Below are positions 14,230 through 21,488 of a stretch of DNA of 21,488 nt, one piece after another. Each line of letters opens with the position of its first letter. Within the stretch, counting starts at the first letter, position 1. This DNA is from JACDBZ01 sp038233215. GTDB lineage: Bacteria > Chloroflexota > Limnocylindria > QHBO01. The DNA lies in contig JBBSML010000033.1 in assembly GCA_038233215.1 (NCBI GenBank), positions 1 to 21,488 of the forward strand, written 5' to 3'. Made by a program: the position numbers and the translations under genes. The notes beneath the pieces were generated by a model. The model was not told the DNA's origin, ran no database searches, and saw only the letters and a list, made by a program, of their open reading frames with translations.

Positions 14230-15668
14230 CCACGAACTCCCACCCGGACGCCGCGGAAGCGACACGGTACCGACGGGTGCCCCGTGTGGCCGATCTGCCC
14301 GGGCTGCCCCTTGCCGCAATTGGGCGTGCCCCAGAAGGTCCATTCCGACTCGTTGCCGAGCATGTCCAGCGAGCCCCAGAAGCGCGGGCCGATGCCGGTG
14401 TAGGTCGGGTTCTTGATCATGCGGCCACGCTTGCCATTCTTGATCTCCCAGCCGATCTCGCAGCCGAACTGGAAGTTCAGGCGCTTGTCGTCGATCGACC
14501 ACGAACGGTTGGTGTCCATGAGGATGCCATCGTCCGTTGCGGCGATCATCTCCTCCAGGCTGCTGGTGCCCGGGAGCAGGCCGACATTCGTCATGCGCAC
14601 CATGGGCAGACGGTTGTAGCCGTCGCCGCGAACGGCACCGCCGGATTCATCGAGGCCGGCCAGGGCGGCGGAATCACGGCCGGACAGGACGCCCACCCAG
14701 ATGCCGTCGCGGACGATGTCGACGGGGTGAGCGGGCGTGCCTTCGTCGTCGTATCCGAAACTCCCCAGGGCGCCCGGGAGGGTGGCATCGGCAGTGACGT
14801 TCATGAGGTCGCTCCCGAAGCGGAGCGCGCCGATCTGGCTCAGGTCGAGCCATGAGGTGCCGGCGAACGCGGCCTCCCAACCGAGGATGCGGTCGAGCTC
14901 GACGGCGTGGCCGACCGACTCGTGGATCTGGAGCGCCATCTGCTCCGAGCCGATGATCACGTCGGTGGCCTCGATGCTCGGACACTCGGACGCGGTGAGC
15001 AGCTGTCGCGCCTCCTCGGCGATGCGAGCAGCGTTTGCCTCCAGGTCAAGCTCGCGCACCAACTCCCAGCCGCGCGTTCCGTACTGGCCACGAATGCCGG
15101 GATAGCTCCGCCGCTGCGTCTCTGACTCGCCATTGACGGTCGCGTTCATCTGCGCGCCGCACTCCACGATGTGCTGGTCGATCCGGTGACCCTCGCTGCT
15201 GGCGAACCACTTCTTCGTATCCCAGGCGTCGTACCCGGCCAGGGCGACATCGGCGCCGTGTTCCTTCATGGTGCGAGTCGCGTTGCTGAGCAGATCGCCC
15301 TTCTCGGCCAGCGGAACCGAGAACGGGTCCTCGCGTACGTCATTGGCCCACGCGTCCTGCCGCGCCTCGACCGGCGTCAGCTCGAGGTCAGGTCCTGACA
15401 CCGAGGCCGACGCCCGTGCAATCGCGGCCGCCTGCGCCCCCGCCTTGCGGGCCGATGCCGTGGTGAGGTCGGAGGTCGAGGAGAAGCCCCACCCGGAACC
15501 GATCAACGCTCGTACCCCGATCCCGATCGACGCCTCCTGGGCCAGCTCCTCGACCTCGCCGTTTCGGGCTCCCATGGCTTCGTGGCGGCGGTCCATGACG
15601 CGCGCATCGGCGTAGCGAGCGCCCGCGGCAAGGGCGGCTTCCACCGCCGCCTCGGCGTAATCGAACAT
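14226..15668 (-). CDS. tldD: TldD-family zinc metalloprotease subunit
   Basis: A 480-residue catalytic subunit. The HExxxH zinc motif is clear in QIHESVGHAVELDR. Family segments before and after include SFGYDDEGTPAHPVDIVRDG, a GRDSAALAG-type loop, MVRMTNVGLLPGTSSLEEMI (commonly RMTNTxxxPG) and NFQFGCEIGWEIKNGKRGRMIKNPTYTG. It forms a heterodimer with the downstream TldE to cleave unstructured peptides. The ATG at 15668 has a TACCAT box 6 bases upstream and no ribosome binding site, so it is probably leaderless. The C-terminal extension after the final CR-x-RG segment is short. The window's only visible candidate peptide substrate, the DDDTEGH protein, is about 14 kb away. Confidence 0.95.
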   Translation of the reverse strand: MFDYAEAAVEAALAAGARYADARVMDRRHEAMGARNGEVEELAQEASIGIGVRALIGSGWGFSSTSDLTTASARKAGAQAAAIARASASVSGPDLELTPVEARQDAWANDVREDPFSVPLAEKGDLLSNATRTMKEHGADVALAGYDAWDTKKWFASSEGHRIDQHIVECGAQMNATVNGESETQRRSYPGIRGQYGTRGWELVRELDLEANAARIAEEARQLLTASECPSIEATDVIIGSEQMALQIHESVGHAVELDRILGWEAAFAGTSWLDLSQIGALRFGSDLMNVTADATLPGALGSFGYDDEGTPAHPVDIVRDGIWVGVLSGRDSAALAGLDESGGAVRGDGYNRLPMVRMTNVGLLPGTSSLEEMIAATDDGILMDTNRSWSIDDKRLNFQFGCEIGWEIKNGKRGRMIKNPTYTGIGPRFWGSLDMLGNESEWTFWGTPNCGKGQPGQIGHTGHPSVPCRFRGVRVGVRG

Positions 15669-15674
15669 CGGTGA

Positions 15675-15680
15675 ATGGTA
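15675..15680 (-). promoter_or_regulatory. Candidate -10 box for leaderless tldD
   Basis: TACCAT on the minus strand ends 6 bases before the tldD ATG at 15668. No convincing -35 was found and no ribosome binding site is present. Confidence 0.4.
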
Positions 15681-15762
15681 GCCGGGCTTCTGGCTTCCCG
15701 TGGCTCTGGAGCCGTTAGCTCCACTTTATCTGAGAGGAATGTGCGGCGGAGGACGGGACGAC

Positions 15763-16674
15763 TCAGTCCGTGCGGCCAGGTCCAGCCGCGATCCCGCCCC
15801 CGGGCCGATGCGCCGCGTCCGCCCGCACGACCGGCTCCTGCCAATTGATCTCGGTGATGCGACCTGGCGGGAACTCGCCATCTGCTGGAACGATCCCGTC
15901 CTCGGCCTCCAGCGGGATGCCGATCGGCGCAACGAGGTAGCGACCGGCCAGGCGCCGAGCGTCGCGGTCGAGCGCGAAACCCGCCTTGGCGCGGTGGAAG
16001 GTGACGGTGACGTCCGCGGTGATCACCGGCGTGGAGCGACCACCGCCGGTGAGATCCACGCGCGTCGGCGTATCGATGGCGAGCACGGCACACGGACGAC
16101 TGGCGGCCTGCGCGTGCGTGCGCGTTGCGTTGATCAAGTCGACCGCCGTCGCGACCGGCTCGCGCAGTGGACCCGAGGCGCCGGAGCCAAGCAGCGCGTC
16201 GATGATCAGGGTCGCCTCGGCGATCCGCTCCCGGAGGCGGAGCAGAAGTTCGGGGGACGGCGCCACGAACAGCTCCAGGGATCCAGCCGAGGCCATCGCC
16301 TGGAGGACGGTCCAGTTGTGCCCCGCGGCGCGGCCGGAGACCTTCGAGGCATCGGCGACCAAGATGGCGAGCACGGCGCGACCCGTGGCGGCCAGGCGCC
16401 GCGCGACCACGAATCCGTCAGCGCCGTTATTGCCCGGCCCGCAGAGCACCGCCACCATCGGGGGACGAGCCAGCGGACCCGCGGGGCCACGCACCTTCTC
16501 GGTCAGACGGCCGAGTTCCGCCTGCGCAACTTCCGCAACCGCGGCGCCCGCGGACTCCATGAGCGCGTCCTCGGTCAGGCCGAGCTTCTGGGCGGCGTCG
16601 TCGATGCGTGCCATCTCCTCCGCGCCGATGAGGACGGGCACCCCGCGCTCGGTTCGCGCGGCGGGTTCGATCAC
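15763..16674 (-). CDS. nnrE: NAD(P)H-hydrate epimerase
   Basis: A 303-residue metabolite-repair enzyme that interconverts R and S forms of damaged, hydrated NAD(P)H. The YjeF N-terminal domain is clear: GAEEMARIDDAAQKLGL, the nucleotide loop VAVLCGPGNNGADGFVVARRL and LIIDALLGSGASGPLREP. The usual DIPSG motif reads AIDTPTRVDLTGG, followed by ADVTVTFHRAKAGF. The C-terminal ADP-dependent dehydratase domain of the fused form is absent; the last 60 residues form a short tail. It starts with GTG at 16674, 8 bases after the cytochrome c stop, so it is probably in one transcript with the oxidase-like pair. Alternative GTG at 16641. Confidence 0.9.
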   Translation of the reverse strand: MIEPAARTERGVPVLIGAEEMARIDDAAQKLGLTEDALMESAGAAVAEVAQAELGRLTEKVRGPAGPLARPPMVAVLCGPGNNGADGFVVARRLAATGRAVLAILVADASKVSGRAAGHNWTVLQAMASAGSLELFVAPSPELLLRLRERIAEATLIIDALLGSGASGPLREPVATAVDLINATRTHAQAASRPCAVLAIDTPTRVDLTGGGRSTPVITADVTVTFHRAKAGFALDRDARRLAGRYLVAPIGIPLEAEDGIVPADGEFPPGRITEINWQEPVVRADAAHRPGGGIAAGPGRTD

Positions 16675-16682
16675 ACGGGTGC

Positions 16683-17153
16683 TCAGAGCGACTTCAGGTA
16701 GGCGACGATCGCGTCGATCTGCTCGGGCGACAGCTGATCGCCGAACGCCGGCATGCCACCTCGGTCGAGTCCTTCAGTCTCGGGGACCGTCCCATTGATC
16801 CAGAGGGCGATCCACTCTTCGGGATACTCCGCGCCAAGATCCTGGAGGTTCTCGCTGATCGGCCCCTCCGCGACGCCGAGCAGGCTGGGGAAGTTGCCGC
16901 CACCGTCGAGCTCGGCGCCGTGACAGGCGGCGCACTGGGCCTCGGCCACGAGTGCCTCGCCGACAGCCGGATCCGCTTCCCCGCCGCCTGACGCGACCGG
17001 GGCACTGGCGCCGGGAATGGCAAACGCCGGATTCTCGCCCGCAAGGTTCGAGGCCAGGTAGACCCCACCGACCAGGAAGACGAAGATGGTGAGGCCGATC
17101 GCCCACGGCGGCAGGCCACCGGAACGTGTCTCGATCGGCGTATGGACGGTCAT
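16683..17153 (-). CDS. Membrane-anchored mono-haem cytochrome c
   Basis: A 156-residue protein. An N-terminal membrane anchor (about 16-35) is followed by a Gly/Ala/Pro linker and one cytochrome c domain. Haem motif Cys74-x2-Cys77-His78 (CAACHG). The distal ligand is likely Met134 in GGMPAFGDQLS, and the C-terminal IDAIVAYLKSL helix is typical of class I cytochromes c. The haem domain is expected outside the membrane and would shuttle electrons. ATG at 17153 lies 4 bases after the oxidase-like gene's stop; the longer open frame overlaps that gene and is not used. Pairing with the upstream subunit I homologue suggests one complex, resembling the CcoN/CcoO-P arrangement in simplified form. Confidence 0.92.
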   Translation of the reverse strand: MTVHTPIETRSGGLPPWAIGLTIFVFLVGGVYLASNLAGENPAFAIPGASAPVASGGGEADPAVGEALVAEAQCAACHGAELDGGGNFPSLLGVAEGPISENLQDLGAEYPEEWIALWINGTVPETEGLDRGGMPAFGDQLSPEQIDAIVAYLKSL

Positions 17154-17157
17154 CGGC

Positions 17158-18636
17158 TCAGTGCCCTGCTGCTGCGGTGGCGGAAGTACCCGGAACGGCA
17201 TAGTCCACGCGCTCACCGCTCGTGTACATCAGGAACAGGTTGACCAGGAACGAGAGTCCGGCCAGTGCCACCATCCCGAAGCCCGCGAAGGCGATGGCCC
17301 GATAGCCGAGCAGCATGTCGCCGACCGCGTCAGGCGCCGTTCCCTGACCGAGCAGAGATGCCTCGGCCATGCCGCCGCCCATCAGCGCCAGGCCCGCAAC
17401 GGTCACGCCAACGAACGTGAGCCAGAGCTGTGCACCGGAGAGGAAGCCGCCGCCCCAAGCTCGTCGCAGGATGCGGGGCAGGGCGTGTTCGGCAAGCGCA
17501 AAGGCGGCGAAGGTGAACGTGCCGTAGGCAACCCACAGAAAGGCGCCGCGCTGCCAATCAGTCTCGCCGACAAAGAGATCGACCGCGCGTAGGGCGCCGA
17601 TCGACTCGAGCAGCGTCCCCGCGAACAGGAACGCGATCGAGGTGACGGCAAAGGCGGCGGTGCCAACGCTGAAGACGAGTGTCCAACGACCCTGCATGGT
17701 CACCACCGAGTTGATGGCCGTGAGCGCGGCCGGTACCAGCAGCAACATGGTCGCGACGATCCCGACGCTCGTGATGGCGTAAGGGACGCTCGCATCGGCA
17801 AGTGAGCTCAGGCCCGCGAGCGGCGCGACGACGAGCCAGGTGACGAAGCTCAGCATCCCGATTCCGGCCCAGGCGAGGGGTTGACCGGCGGCGCGCGGCA
17901 CAACGTAATAGAGGGTCGCGTGCGTCATGCCCAGCAGCCAGATGACCGGGATGGCGCGCTCGATATACGCCGATGCCAACGCAACCGGCAGGTCGGCCAG
18001 GTCGAAGAAAAAGTCAAGCAGACCTAGCCCGGCATTCAGACTCAGGAGGCCCAGCAGGCCCAGGAGGGCCACTCCGCCGAACCAGAGGCTGACGTAGCCG
18101 GTCCGCAGCGACGAGGCGGCGGAAAGGAAAAAGCCACCCGTCACGATCAGCGCCGCGGTGGCCAGGCCACCGTCGATCAACCACGGGAAGGCGGTCAGCG
18201 GCGCGGTCGGCCCAAGGTCGAAGACGTAGAGCGAGGCGATGCCGGCGGCGAGCGTGAGGTTCCAGATGGCGAGCGCGCCGTTCAGCCCGGCCTCCATGGC
18301 GAGCCTTCGCCCGAGCAGGCGCGGGGTCATGAACGCGACGGTGGCGAAGCCGACGTTGGTGAGCCATCCATAGACGGTGGCGTTCACAAAGGCGTAATCG
18401 ACGCGCCGCATGTCGAACGTGAGACTGAGATCGAACAGCCCCAGCGGGAGCGAGAAGCCGATATCGACCAGGCGCAGGCCAATCGCCATGGCGCCCAGTC
18501 CGGTGGCCACCGCCAGCCAGAGCGCGGCGGCAACGAAGAACCCGGTGGCCGCGCTATCGGGGCCAGAGGGAATGAGCGAACGACGGCGCTTCGGTGGCTC
18601 GTCGTAGGGGCGCAGCTTCTTCGGATTGACCGTCAT
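17158..18636 (-). CDS. Haem-copper oxidase subunit I homologue (CcoN-like) lacking metal-ligand histidines
   Basis: A 492-residue membrane protein with about 12 hydrophobic segments. The sequence resembles cbb3-type subunit I: DMRRVDYAFVNATVYGWLTNVGF (where canonical CcoN has the low-spin haem His), ERAIPVIWLLGMTHATLYYVVPRAAGQPL (CuB region and the Y-P-R-x-x-GxPL motif), and VGETDWQRGAFLWVAYGTF (where haem ligands normally occur). Only three histidines are present (239, 384, 492) and none sits where the six haem/CuB ligands are expected. It is therefore unlikely to reduce oxygen itself; it may be a structural or electron-transfer partner. ATG at 18636 with AGGAGGG about 11 bases upstream. It is translated just before the cytochrome c gene. 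Confidence 0.82.
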   Translation of the reverse strand: MTVNPKKLRPYDEPPKRRRSLIPSGPDSAATGFFVAAALWLAVATGLGAMAIGLRLVDIGFSLPLGLFDLSLTFDMRRVDYAFVNATVYGWLTNVGFATVAFMTPRLLGRRLAMEAGLNGALAIWNLTLAAGIASLYVFDLGPTAPLTAFPWLIDGGLATAALIVTGGFFLSAASSLRTGYVSLWFGGVALLGLLGLLSLNAGLGLLDFFFDLADLPVALASAYIERAIPVIWLLGMTHATLYYVVPRAAGQPLAWAGIGMLSFVTWLVVAPLAGLSSLADASVPYAITSVGIVATMLLLVPAALTAINSVVTMQGRWTLVFSVGTAAFAVTSIAFLFAGTLLESIGALRAVDLFVGETDWQRGAFLWVAYGTFTFAAFALAEHALPRILRRAWGGGFLSGAQLWLTFVGVTVAGLALMGGGMAEASLLGQGTAPDAVGDMLLGYRAIAFAGFGMVALAGLSFLVNLFLMYTSGERVDYAVPGTSATAAAGH

Positions 18637-18728
18637 CGGGCGCGTTCACCCTCCTGCGGGCTCGCTTCGGCGGGAATAGGCCGCCGCATTGTACCCAACC
18701 ATGAGCGGGCCACGCCGGGCAACACGAA

Positions 18729-18750
18729 AGCCGCCCCGGGGGAGGCGGCT
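18729..18750 (-). terminator. Intrinsic terminator of tRNA-fMet
   Basis: On the minus strand, AGCCGCC and GGCGGCT form a perfect 7-bp stem with an 8-base loop, followed by TTCGTGTT. It lies 17 bases after the encoded CCA and separates the tRNA from the oxidase-like operon. Confidence 0.75.
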
Positions 18751-18766
18751 CTCGATCTCGTATGCG

Positions 18767-18841
<75 letters not shown>

Positions 18842-18848
18842 ACCGCCA

Positions 18849-18877
18849 ATGGTAGTGGCGGGCCGAGATTCGGTCAA
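18849..18877 (-). promoter_or_regulatory. tRNA-fMet promoter
   Basis: On the minus strand TTGACC (18877-18872), a 17-base spacer and TACCAT (18854-18849) stand 7 bases before the tRNA 5' end. This is a good sigma-70-type promoter. Confidence 0.7.
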
Positions 18878-18888
18878 ACGCAAGAACC

Positions 18889-20115
18889 TCAGGTTGGCCG
18901 ATGCGTCCCGGGCTCCATCTCGACCACGGCGTGATGGATGCCGTAGCGATCGAGCAGCCCCAAATACGGATCGGGATCGAAGGCCTCGGGGCCGAGCACG
19001 CCGGCACCTGTCCAGGCGCCCTCGGCGAGCAGCTCCATGGCGATCACCGGGTTGAAGCCGGTCTGCCAGCCAACGACCTGGAGGCCGTGCTTGGCCCAGA
19101 TCTCCTCCGCGTCGGCCATCTGGTAGGCGAACGTTTCGCGCGGCTTGCCATCCTTGAGGCCGAGCACCCATGTGCCGACGACCGCACGGCCGCGGAACTT
19201 GTCCCCCAGGGAGATCGGGTCCGGAGTAATGGCGGCCAGCACATCGCGCGGAGCCACCTCCACTCCCTTGACCGCGACGCGATCCGTGCGGTCCATGCCC
19301 AGCAGGTGGATCGTCTTGAGCTTGTCGATGAAATCGGCGCCGAGCGCGTACTTGAAGGTCGCCTTCCGCGTCTCGAGCCAACGCGGAAGCAGTAGGACCT
19401 CCTCGTGCTCGACATTGACGCATTCGACAGGACCGATGCCCTCTGGGAACGGGAACGACTCGGGGGCGCTGAAGGGCTCGGTCGTATGCCAGTCGCCGTT
19501 CTCCCAGATGATCGGCGGGTTCAGACACTCCTCGATGGTGGTCCAGATGCTGAAGACCGGGGCGAAGGCGAAGCCGGGGATCTCGAGATCGCCTCCGTCG
19601 CGGACGTGGATCTCGTGAACCTCGTAAAAGGCGTGCTTGGCGGCGTGAGCAGCGAAGACATCGGTCAATCCAGGGTCCATGCCCATGCCGACCAGCGCAA
19701 GCTTTCCGCGCGCCTCCCAGTCGCTGGCGAGCGCGAACTGCTCGTCGCCGAGCTTCAACCCCGGTTCGCTGAATGGACGCTCCGGGTGCGGCTTCGACAG
19801 GCTGACCGCCATGTCCATGTAGTTCGCATCGGCCTCGAGGGCGCCGGTGAAGATGGGCATCACGAACTGCGGATCGACCGCGTTCATGACCAGGTCTGCC
19901 TTGTGGGCCCGCGCGACCTCGGTGATGGCCGATGCATCGCGCGCATCGATCTGGACGGCTGAGAAGCGTGGAGCACCACCGAGCGAGTCGGCGAGGGTGC
20001 GGGCACGGGATTCGTCGTAGTCGGCGAGGACCATCGCCTCGCACCAGTCACGTTCAGCGGAGAGGCGTGCGATGGCCTCCCCCACCGTGCCGACACCGAC
20101 CAGCAGGACTCTCAT
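18889..20115 (-). CDS. Saccharopine-dehydrogenase-family oxidoreductase
   Basis: A 408-residue NAD(P)-dependent protein. The N-terminal Rossmann motif is MRVLLVGVGTVGEAIARL; DYDESRARTLADSL lies at the second strand and ADLVMNAVDPQFVMPI follows. The second segment NYMDMAVS and the LVGMGMDPGLTDVFAAHAA stretch are characteristic of the saccharopine dehydrogenase / carboxynorspermidine synthase superfamily. The C-terminal catalytic domain contains IHLLGMDRTDRVAVKGVEV and VGWQTGFNPVIAMELL. It may act in lysine or polyamine metabolism, but the substrate cannot be assigned. ATG at 20115, with only a weak GGTGA upstream. It is transcribed in the same direction as the upstream ECF sigma gene but separated by 145 bp and a hairpin. 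Confidence 0.9.
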   Translation of the reverse strand: MRVLLVGVGTVGEAIARLSAERDWCEAMVLADYDESRARTLADSLGGAPRFSAVQIDARDASAITEVARAHKADLVMNAVDPQFVMPIFTGALEADANYMDMAVSLSKPHPERPFSEPGLKLGDEQFALASDWEARGKLALVGMGMDPGLTDVFAAHAAKHAFYEVHEIHVRDGGDLEIPGFAFAPVFSIWTTIEECLNPPIIWENGDWHTTEPFSAPESFPFPEGIGPVECVNVEHEEVLLLPRWLETRKATFKYALGADFIDKLKTIHLLGMDRTDRVAVKGVEVAPRDVLAAITPDPISLGDKFRGRAVVGTWVLGLKDGKPRETFAYQMADAEEIWAKHGLQVVGWQTGFNPVIAMELLAEGAWTGAGVLGPEAFDPDPYLGLLDRYGIHHAVVEMEPGTHRPT

Positions 20116-20233
20116 GGGTCACCAGCATGCGTGTTCTCGATGGGCACGCGTCTGCGCAACAGGATCTCGAGTGCCAGTGCTGCCGGATCCGTGCCTTCCA
20201 GCCGGTCGAGGCCGTTGGCTCGGTGGAGCAAAC

Positions 20234-20260
20234 AACATGCTAGCACCGATTCCGCATGTT
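20234..20260 (-). terminator. Hairpin downstream of the ECF sigma gene
   Basis: On the minus strand, AACATGC (20260-20254) and GCATGTT (20240-20234) form a 7-bp stem around a 13-base loop, directly after the sigma stop codon and followed by GTTTGCT. It is a plausible intrinsic terminator; the rest of the 145-bp gap to the next gene shows nothing else clear. Confidence 0.5.
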
Positions 20261-20848
20261 CTACCCTGGCGCCGGCGCCTCCAACCCAACGGCCATCAGC
20301 TGCGCCTTCATGCGCCGCATGCCCAGCCGAATGCGTCCGTGGACGGTGCCGAGCGGAAGCCCGGTCTTGGCTGCGATCTCCGCATGAGAACGTCCCTCGA
20401 GGTACGCAATGGAGATGGCCTGCCGCTGAAGCGGCGGCAGCCTGTCGATCGCGCTTCGGACGGTCTCGCCGTCGAGCCTGGCGACGACCTGATCCAGCAC
20501 CGCCGGACTGGAATCGCGAAGGGAGAGCAGGAGCGCCTCGTCATCAGCACCCGATTGGCGCTGGGCGCGGAGGATGTCGATGGCGCGGTTGCGCACGATA
20601 CCGAGGATCCAGGACTTCACGCTGCCCCGACGGGGCGAATAGGAGCCAGCCTTCCGCCAGACCGATAGAAAGGCTTCCTGGACGACATCCTCCGCCCGTC
20701 CACGGTCATGAACGATGCGCAGGGCCACGCGAAACGCGACCTGATGGTGACGGTCGTAGAGAGCAGACAAGGAGGATTCGCCGGCAGCCACGATGCCGTC
20801 CATGAGGTCCGCATCTGTCGGCCCTATGTCTAAGGTTTGTTCGGTCAT
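20261..20848 (-). CDS. ECF sigma factor next to CarH (LitS-like by context)
   Basis: A 195-residue ECF sigma factor. Region 2: LSALYDRHHQVAFRVALRIV, DVVQEAFLSVWRKAGSY and VKSWILGIVRNRAIDILR. Region 4: RLPPLQRQAISIAYLEGRSHAEIA, then the helix-turn-helix GLPLGTVHGRIRLGMRRM. ATG at 20848 is chosen because a strong promoter ends 6 bases upstream; the frame is open further but would run through that promoter into the divergent gene. No anti-sigma gene is adjacent. Divergence from a CarH/LitR-type B12 photoreceptor parallels the Streptomyces litR-litS arrangement, in which the sigma factor drives light-induced carotenoid genes. That function here is inference. Confidence 0.93.
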   Translation of the reverse strand: MTEQTLDIGPTDADLMDGIVAAGESSLSALYDRHHQVAFRVALRIVHDRGRAEDVVQEAFLSVWRKAGSYSPRRGSVKSWILGIVRNRAIDILRAQRQSGADDEALLLSLRDSSPAVLDQVVARLDGETVRSAIDRLPPLQRQAISIAYLEGRSHAEIAAKTGLPLGTVHGRIRLGMRRMKAQLMAVGLEAPAPG

Positions 20849-20854
20849 GCGCGC

Positions 20855-20884
20855 AGGATATGCCGATCTTGCCACTCTTGTCAA
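20855..20884 (-). promoter_or_regulatory. Promoter of the ECF sigma gene (leaderless)
   Basis: On the minus strand: TTGACA (20884-20879), an 18-base spacer, TATCCT (20860-20855), then 6 bases to the ATG at 20848. It is the strongest promoter match in the window and implies a leaderless message. Confidence 0.7.
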
Positions 20885-20910
20885 CTGTTTGTCCATGGTA
20901 TGCTTGGACA
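20878..20910 (+). promoter_or_regulatory. Promoter and inverted repeat in front of the CarH-like gene
   Basis: TTGTCA (20878-20883), a 15-base spacer and TATGCT (20899-20904) ending 10 bases before the ATG. The -35 box overlaps the sigma gene's -35 on the other strand. TGTCCA (20890-20895) and TGGACA (20905-20910) form a 6-bp inverted repeat around the -10, a candidate self-repression site for the CarH-like protein, which in this family binds DNA in the dark. Confidence 0.5.
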
Positions 20911-20914
20911 CAGT

Positions 20915-21488
20915 ATGTACACGATCAAAGAAGCATCCCAACGGACCGGCGTCAGCGTGGCGCTCCTGCGCGCGTGGGAACGGCGCTACGGCATCGTCGC
21001 TCCGACGCGCACCGAGGCGGGCTATCGGCTCTATGGCCAAGAGGCCATCGCCCGCCTGCGAGCCATGCGCGCGCTCGTCGACGGTGGCTGGTCGCCCCGC
21101 CAGGCCGCGGAGCGCGTAATAGCCGCCGCACCGGTTGAGCTCGATGCCCTGACCACGGAACCGTCGACCGAAGATCGGTCGTCATCCGATCCAATCGTGG
21201 CTTTTGTCCAGGCGGCTGCGCGCATCGACGGCGCAGCCATCGAACATGCCCTCGACGAGATCTTCGCGAGCGGCAGCTTCGAGCGGATGATTGAAGATCG
21301 GCTCTACCCCGCCCTTGTCGCGCTGGGTGACGGATGGGTGCGCGGCAATGTCGATGTGGCGGGTGAGCACGCTGCCAGCGCCGCCACGATCCGCCGCCTG
21401 GGCATGGCCTTCGAGGCGGCCGGGAATAGCGGCCTCGAAGAGCGGCCGGTCCTGGTGGGGCTGCCGCCCGACGCCCGTCACGAAGTCA
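20915..21488 (+). CDS. carH: CarH/LitR-type B12-dependent photoreceptor repressor, 3' end outside window
   Basis: The frame is open from ATG at 20915 to the right edge (191 codons). Residues 1-70 are a MerR-type winged helix (MYTIKEASQRTGVSVALLRA, then WERRYGI and GYRLYG). After a linker comes the four-helix bundle of the cobalamin-binding module, with Trp141-x9-Glu151-His152 (WVRGNVDVAGEH followed by AASAATIRRL), the signature of light-sensing CarH proteins. The start of the Rossmann B12 domain reads LVGLPPDARHE, where His189 corresponds to the lower cobalt ligand. Known members bind adenosylcobalamin as tetramers, repress DNA in the dark and release it on illumination. A divergent ECF sigma gene is the likely target. 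Confidence 0.9.
   Translation, partial: MYTIKEASQRTGVSVALLRAWERRYGIVAPTRTEAGYRLYGQEAIARLRAMRALVDGGWSPRQAAERVIAAAPVELDALTTEPSTEDRSSSDPIVAFVQAAARIDGAAIEHALDEIFASGSFERMIEDRLYPALVALGDGWVRGNVDVAGEHAASAATIRRLGMAFEAAGNSGLEERPVLVGLPPDARHEV

Noticed and set aside
12892..14502. 536-residue version of TldE
   Set aside because: The extra N-terminus lies out of frame inside tldD; the ATGA-coupled start at 14229 fits the family.
18843..18861. CCGCCA/TGGCGG hairpin as a terminator after the saccharopine-dehydrogenase-like gene
   Set aside because: It overlaps the -10 region of the well-supported tRNA-fMet promoter and has no T tail on the minus strand.

Overview
The window is about 21.5 kb of gene-dense, high-GC bacterial chromosome. 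It has short intergenic gaps, frequent 4-base ATGA/GTGA overlaps, two tRNA genes and no phage or transposon genes. Several starts lie 6-10 bases after a TANNNT box, which suggests leaderless transcription. GC content, the PyrR-type leader, the ECF/anti-sigma-propeller pair and the variant haem-copper oxidase subunit would fit a Chloroflexota-like lineage. Actinomycetota is possible. This placement is inference without a database search.

Left part (1-4.3 kb): The left edge cuts through a minus-strand gene for an acidic repeat peptide, an N-terminal stretch followed by five 15-residue units carrying DDDTEGH. It has a strong ribosome binding site and a 12-bp palindrome in front. Directly upstream of it, in the same orientation, is a CRP/FNR-family regulator. 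Then come a divergent 80-residue protein with a C-terminal membrane segment, tRNA-Gly(CCC), a Kelch-propeller lipoprotein, an OsmC-family peroxiredoxin and a divergent GNAT acetyltransferase.

Middle (4.3-12.9 kb, plus strand): A GalT-like protein has an altered active site (HPH replaced by HLN). Next is an ECF sigma factor translationally coupled to a membrane anti-sigma factor with a large extracytoplasmic propeller-like domain. A pyrimidine operon follows, pyrR-pyrB-pyrC-(three unknown genes)-pyrE, preceded by a PyrR-binding leader hairpin that overlaps the approach to the pyrR ribosome binding site.

Right part (12.9-20.2 kb, minus strand): TldD/TldE peptidase pair; NAD(P)H-hydrate epimerase; a membrane-anchored mono-haem cytochrome c coupled to a haem-copper oxidase subunit I homologue that lacks the canonical histidine ligands; initiator tRNA-Met with its own promoter and terminator; and a saccharopine-dehydrogenase-family protein.

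Right edge (20.2-21.5 kb): An ECF sigma factor is divergent from a CarH/LitR-type MerR regulator with the W-x9-EH and histidine signatures of a B12 photoreceptor. The gene runs off the window. The 66-bp intergenic region holds back-to-back promoters and an inverted repeat, so this looks like a light-responsive sigma switch.

The points most worth a second look are the DDDTEGH repeat peptide at the left edge, the CarH-ECF light module at the right edge, and the oxidase-like subunit without haem/copper histidines.
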